Positions 34,019 to 36,870 of a stretch of DNA of 36,870 nucleotides are shown here, piece by piece. Position numbers and translations under genes: made by a program. The notes under the pieces were generated by a model, which had not been told where the DNA came from, searched no databases, and worked only from the letters and a program-made list of their open reading frames with translations. Position 1 is the stretch's first letter, and each line of letters opens with the position of its first letter. This DNA is from Azospirillaceae bacterium (lineage in GTDB: Bacteria; Pseudomonadota; Alphaproteobacteria; Azospirillales; Azospirillaceae). Where the stretch lies: positions 1 through 36,870 of the forward strand of contig JANQHG010000123.1 of NCBI GenBank assembly GCA_028277115.1. Direction: 5' to 3'.

Positions 34019-34093
34019 TGGTGGGCGCGACAGGGATTGAACCTGTGACCCCTCCCGTGTGAAGGGAGTGCTCTCCCGCTGAGCTACGCGCCC
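34019..34093 (-). tRNA. tRNA-Val, anticodon CAC
   Basis: The minus strand folds as a complete cloverleaf. Acceptor GGGCGCG/CGCGCCC is perfect. D stem GCTC/GAGC. Anticodon stem CTCCC/GGGAG encloses loop TTCACAC (anticodon CAC, valine GTG). Variable loop GGGTC. T stem ACAGG/CCTGT has loop TTCAATC. The discriminator is A and the 3' CCA is encoded (TGG at 34019-34021 on the plus strand). 75 nt in all. Confidence 0.97.
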
Positions 34094-34110
34094 GTTTCCC
34101 AGAAACCGTT

Positions 34111-34140
34111 CTCCTACGGCCGCCGACCTCGATCTGTCAA
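34111..34140 (-). promoter_or_regulatory. Promoter candidate for tRNA-Val
   Basis: A perfect -35 TTGACA (plus-strand TGTCAA at 34135-34140) with a poor -10, GTAGGA or TAGGAG, at 17-18 bp would start about 10 nt before the mature tRNA 5' end. A small GTTTC-TGG-GAAAC stem (34094-34106) lies in the 5' leader. Confidence 0.45.
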
Positions 34141-34209
34141 GGCTGTCGGCGCAGGCGCCGGAGACCAACGGGACGAGGCGGGATGGGCAAGGCGGACTTT
34201 TTTGGCCCG

Positions 34210-35565
34210 CTAGAAGCTCTCGACCGTGAAACGCAGCGCGGTCGCGCCGGTCAGCGGGTGATCGACGGCGACCCCGGCCTTGGTCTTCAGATGGCGGACG
34301 AAATCGGCGGGCTGGGGCAGGGTCTGCCAGACTTTGGGCAGGAACACCCCGTGGCGGTCGCCGATCCTCAAGATCACCCCATCGACATCGGGATGCAGCG
34401 CCTCGATCAATTCGTCCTCGCTGTCGAACGGCACCGGCCGCGGGTGGCTCAGGATCGAAAGCGTGATCGTGAGGTCGGCGACCTCCTCGGGCCGGACCGG
34501 GCCGAACCGGGGATCGTGGCGCGCCGCCTTGACCGTGTTGGTGACGACGTCGGAGATCAGCGGCCGGTGCGCGGCGAGCGAGCCGATGCACCCGCGCAGG
34601 CCGGTCGGCTGGTCGAGGGTGACGAACGAGGCCCGAAGCGCCTGCAAGGCGAGCGGCACATCGGTGACGTCGATCGCCGGCGGCTGGTCGGTTTCGGCGG
34701 CGTGGGCGAGCGCCGCGCCGGCGGCGTCGCGCAACGCGCGGCGCAGCGGCGCGGGCAGGCGGGCACCCGCGGCATATTCGAAGCCGAAGGCACCGTAGCC
34801 GACCACCCGGTCGGGCGGTCCGACGCTGTCCGCCGAGGTCCTGAGATCGAGCGCGGTCACCCGCAGATCGAGCGCGCCGGCGCGGCGGAGCAACCCGGCG
34901 ATCGGCAGCCACCCGCACGCGCCGCCGCCGTCGAGTCGGTCCCAGCGCAGCCCCTCGATCGCCTGGGCGGTCGTGCGGTCGCGCCGGCGCGCGGTGGCGT
35001 CGTCGTGGAAATGGCTCAAGTCGGAACTGACCAGGATCACCGTCTCGGGCCCGCCCCACAGGGTCGCCAACACCTGGTCTACGGCGTCCGGCGTGGTCTG
35101 GCCGACCAACAGCGGGACCACCGGGATCGGCCCGAACGCGCGCTGCACGAACGGCAGCTGGACCTCAAGGCAATGCTCGCCGTCGAACGCGGCGTCGACC
35201 ACCCGCACGGTGGTGCCGTCGACCACCCGGTCGACCGCGGTGCGGTCAACCGGCACACCGCCGAGCGGGGTCAACAGGCTGTCGGCCGCGGGCACCGCGA
35301 TCCCGGCAAAGCCGAGCCGGTGCGCCGGGCCGAGCAGGACGATCCGGCGGATCGGCTCGGCCCGGTCGCGGAGCGCGGCGTACACGGTCGCCGCAACCCG
35401 CCCGGAGTAGACATAGCCCGCATGCGGGGCGATCGCCGCCTTGAACGACGGGCCCGGCCCGGTCGGCCGGGCGTCGGCCAGCGCCTGGTCGATCCAGCGC
35501 GCCAGGGTTTCGGGGTCCGCCGGGTAGAACAGGCCGGCGACCGATGGGGACCGCACCGTCGGCAT
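34210..35565 (-). CDS. AmmeMemoRadiSam system protein: Memo (B) fused to AMMECR1 (A)
   Basis: A 451-residue fusion. Residues 1 to about 265 are the Memo/dioxygenase-like domain (SPSVAGLFYPADP, APHAGYVYSG with His48, LLGPAHR with His82, FDGEHCLEVQLPF, SSDLSHFHD with His185, GGACGWLPI with Cys217, VVGYGAFGFEY). Residues about 270-451 are the AMMECR1 domain (FVTLDQP, LRGCIGS at 324-329, DPRFGPVRPEEVADLTITLSILS, GVFLPKVW). These are components B and A of the three-part AmmeMemoRadiSam set, whose reaction is not established. Human MEMO1 binds metal with the equivalent His/Cys residues. ATG 35565 with GAGGGGG fits the family start; an in-frame extension to 35631 is unlikely. Divergent from the radical SAM partner across 157 bp. 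Confidence 0.93.
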   Translation of the reverse strand: MPTVRSPSVAGLFYPADPETLARWIDQALADARPTGPGPSFKAAIAPHAGYVYSGRVAATVYAALRDRAEPIRRIVLLGPAHRLGFAGIAVPAADSLLTPLGGVPVDRTAVDRVVDGTTVRVVDAAFDGEHCLEVQLPFVQRAFGPIPVVPLLVGQTTPDAVDQVLATLWGGPETVILVSSDLSHFHDDATARRRDRTTAQAIEGLRWDRLDGGGACGWLPIAGLLRRAGALDLRVTALDLRTSADSVGPPDRVVGYGAFGFEYAAGARLPAPLRRALRDAAGAALAHAAETDQPPAIDVTDVPLALQALRASFVTLDQPTGLRGCIGSLAAHRPLISDVVTNTVKAARHDPRFGPVRPEEVADLTITLSILSHPRPVPFDSEDELIEALHPDVDGVILRIGDRHGVFLPKVWQTLPQPADFVRHLKTKAGVAVDHPLTGATALRFTVESF

Positions 35566-35606
35566 CGCCACCCCCTCGCTCGTCATCCGCGGGTTCGAAA
35601 AAGGCA

Positions 35607-35636
35607 TTGACGACCCTAGCACGAGCAGCATCGAAT
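35607..35636 (+). promoter_or_regulatory. Promoter candidate for the radical SAM gene
   Basis: TTGACG (35607-35612), 18-bp spacer, TCGAAT (35631-35636), in the 157-bp divergent gap. Initiation near 35643 would give a leader of about 80 nt. The matching minus-strand promoter for the Memo-AMMECR1 gene is not obvious. Confidence 0.35.
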
Positions 35637-35722
35637 CGCGTAGCGGATCGGCGGGCAGCGGGGCCGGACCGCCGGTCGATCTCGCCCGCGCCGCCCCCTT
35701 CCACCCGAACGGAGGCCGGGCG

Positions 35723-36865
35723 ATGGCCGACCATGTCGTGACCCGCCATTGGCATTGGCTCGAAGACGGCCGCCTCCAGTGCGATCTGTGCCCGCGCCAG
35801 TGTCGGCTCTCGGATGGCCAACGGGCGTTGTGTTTCGTTCGCCAACGCCGCGGCGATCATCTGGTCCTGACGACCTATGGTCGATCAAGCGGGTTCTGTG
35901 TCGATCCAATCGAGAAAAAGCCGCTGAACCATTTCCTGCCGGGCACGCCGACCTTGTCGTTCGGCACCGCGGGCTGCAATCTGACGTGCAAGTTCTGCCA
36001 GAACTGGGACATCTCGAAGTCGCGCGAGATCGACACGCTCGCCGACTCGGCATCGCCCGAGGTGATCGCCGAGGTCGCCGCAAGGCTCGGCTGCCGCAGC
36101 GTCGCGTTCACTTACAACGATCCGGTGATCTTCATGGAGTATGCGATCGATGTCGCGGCGGCGTGTCGGGTCCGCGGCATCCGCACGGTTGCGGTCACCG
36201 CCGGCTACATCTCGCCTAAGCCGCGTGCCGAGTTTTTTCGCATGATCGACGCCGCCAACGTCGATCTGAAGGCATTCAACGATGACTTCTATTGGTCATT
36301 GGCGAGCAGTCGTTTGGCGCCGGTGCTCGACACCTTGGTCTATCTCAAGCATCAGACCGACACCTGGATCGAGATCACCAATCTGATCATTCCCGGGGCG
36401 AACGACAGCGAGCGGGAGATCGATCAGATGACCGGCTGGATTGCCGGCCATCTCGGTCCCGAGGTGCCGGTCCATTTCACGGCGTTCCATCCGGACTACA
36501 AGCTGCGCGACCGGCCGCGGACGCCGCATGCGACCTTGATTGCGGCGCGGCGGATCGCCCGGGCCAACGGGCTGCACCATGTCTATGTCGGCAATGTTGC
36601 GGATGTCGGTCGGGGCAGCAGCTATTGCGCGACCTGCGGCGAGCGGGTGATCGGTCGGCGCGGCTATTCCTTGATTGCGTGGCGGCTGACCGCCGACGGA
36701 GCCTGCCGGACCTGCGGCACCGCGTTCCCCGGTGTCTACGAGGATCGGCCCGGTGCCTGGGGCGGTCGCCGACAGGTGGTTCGGCTCGGCGATGTCGTTC
36801 CGCGGTCGCCGGCCGCAACGGCACCCGCCGTCGCACCAGCCATCGTGTCGGTCGGCGCGTCCTGA
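35723..36865 (+). CDS. AmmeMemoRadiSam system radical SAM enzyme
   Basis: 380 residues, resembling pyruvate formate-lyase-activating enzymes and belonging to the AmmeMemoRadiSam radical SAM family. An N-terminal Cys-rich segment (Cys20, 23, 27, 37: CDLCPRQCRLSDGQRALC) could hold a metal or an auxiliary cluster. The radical SAM motif is CxxxCxxC at Cys85, Cys89, Cys92 (GCNLTCKFCQNWD). Later come VAFTYNDPVIFMEY, TAGYISPKP, VDLKAFNDDFY, ITNLIIPGAND and HFTAFHPDYKL. A C-terminal zinc-ribbon-like pair is Cys302/305 and Cys328/331 (YCATCGER, CRTCGTAFPGVY). The Ala/Pro tail after 355 is variable. ATG 35723 has GGAGG 7 nt upstream. Substrate unknown; the divergent Memo-AMMECR1 fusion is its expected partner. 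Confidence 0.95.
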   Translation: MADHVVTRHWHWLEDGRLQCDLCPRQCRLSDGQRALCFVRQRRGDHLVLTTYGRSSGFCVDPIEKKPLNHFLPGTPTLSFGTAGCNLTCKFCQNWDISKSREIDTLADSASPEVIAEVAARLGCRSVAFTYNDPVIFMEYAIDVAAACRVRGIRTVAVTAGYISPKPRAEFFRMIDAANVDLKAFNDDFYWSLASSRLAPVLDTLVYLKHQTDTWIEITNLIIPGANDSEREIDQMTGWIAGHLGPEVPVHFTAFHPDYKLRDRPRTPHATLIAARRIARANGLHHVYVGNVADVGRGSSYCATCGERVIGRRGYSLIAWRLTADGACRTCGTAFPGVYEDRPGAWGGRRQVVRLGDVVPRSPAATAPAVAPAIVSVGAS

Positions 36866-36870
36866 TCGTC

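Noticed and set aside
33926-35059. N-terminal extension giving an 827-residue ABC1 kinase
   Set aside because: The extension would translate through the tRNA-Val gene and antisense-frame sequence of the Memo gene; the kinase family begins near ATG 33925.
34183-35610. 475-codon plus-strand frame
   Set aside because: It is antisense to the Memo-AMMECR1 fusion, whose motifs and ribosome site are clear.

Overview
The window is a stretch of alphaproteobacterial chromosome, most likely from the Rhodospirillales or a close relative. The evidence is a very GC-rich composition with strong G/C at third codon positions (judged by eye), the glyS-ppdK pair, the rpiB-glyA-nrdR run, COQ9, a fused indolepyruvate ferredoxin oxidoreductase, ETF-ubiquinone oxidoreductase, and the family-4 uracil-DNA glycosylase / lytic transglycosylase / moaB / recX neighbourhood. 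Nothing indicates a plasmid, prophage, insertion sequence or CRISPR array. Coding density is high and I found no broken genes. The only partial gene is glyS, cut at the left edge.

Layout. (1) 1-5.4 kb, plus strand: the end of glyS, ppdK (pyruvate, phosphate dikinase), an AT-richer 440-bp leader, and an XRE-type regulator closed by a strong hairpin/T-tract terminator. (2) 5.65-12.8 kb, minus strand: def and COQ9, then a compact run rpiB-glyA-nrdR-TPR protein-ispE-HD phosphohydrolase. The theme of this run is ribose/one-carbon/nucleotide supply plus isoprenoid synthesis. (3) 12.9-18 kb, mixed strands: rpsU, a 2-hydroxychromene-2-carboxylate isomerase-like protein, two small genes (one FlaG-like), a glycosyltransferase and ETF-QO. 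(4) 18.3-22.7 kb, plus strand: uracil-DNA glycosylase, soluble lytic transglycosylase, moaB, recX. (5) 22.8-27.9 kb: the ycjX-ycjF pair and an unrecognised helical protein on the minus strand, rodA on the plus strand, and an Nfu-type Fe-S scaffold on the minus strand. (6) 28.2-34.1 kb: a 1161-residue indolepyruvate ferredoxin oxidoreductase (plus), a single-domain hemerythrin, an ABC1/UbiB-like kinase and a tRNA-Val(CAC) with encoded CCA (all minus). (7) 34.2-36.9 kb: a divergent AmmeMemoRadiSam module, made of a Memo-AMMECR1 fusion (minus) and its radical SAM partner (plus).

The physiology implied is respiratory and ubiquinone-dependent: COQ9, an ABC1 kinase and ETF-QO feed or build the quinone pool. 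Iron-sulfur chemistry recurs in Nfu, ETF-QO, IOR, UDG-4 and radical SAM. Cell-wall growth is represented by RodA and Slt.

The strongest candidate for undescribed biology is the AmmeMemoRadiSam module, a widely conserved set whose reaction is, to my knowledge, not established. Here two components are fused and the third is transcribed divergently. Second-tier observations are a dispersed GC-rich palindromic intergenic repeat (three copies), short perfect tandem duplications directly upstream of rpsU and of the IOR gene, an orphan FlaG-like gene pair, and the unknown protein beside ycjXF. Very long open frames antisense to real genes are common here and are a composition artefact.
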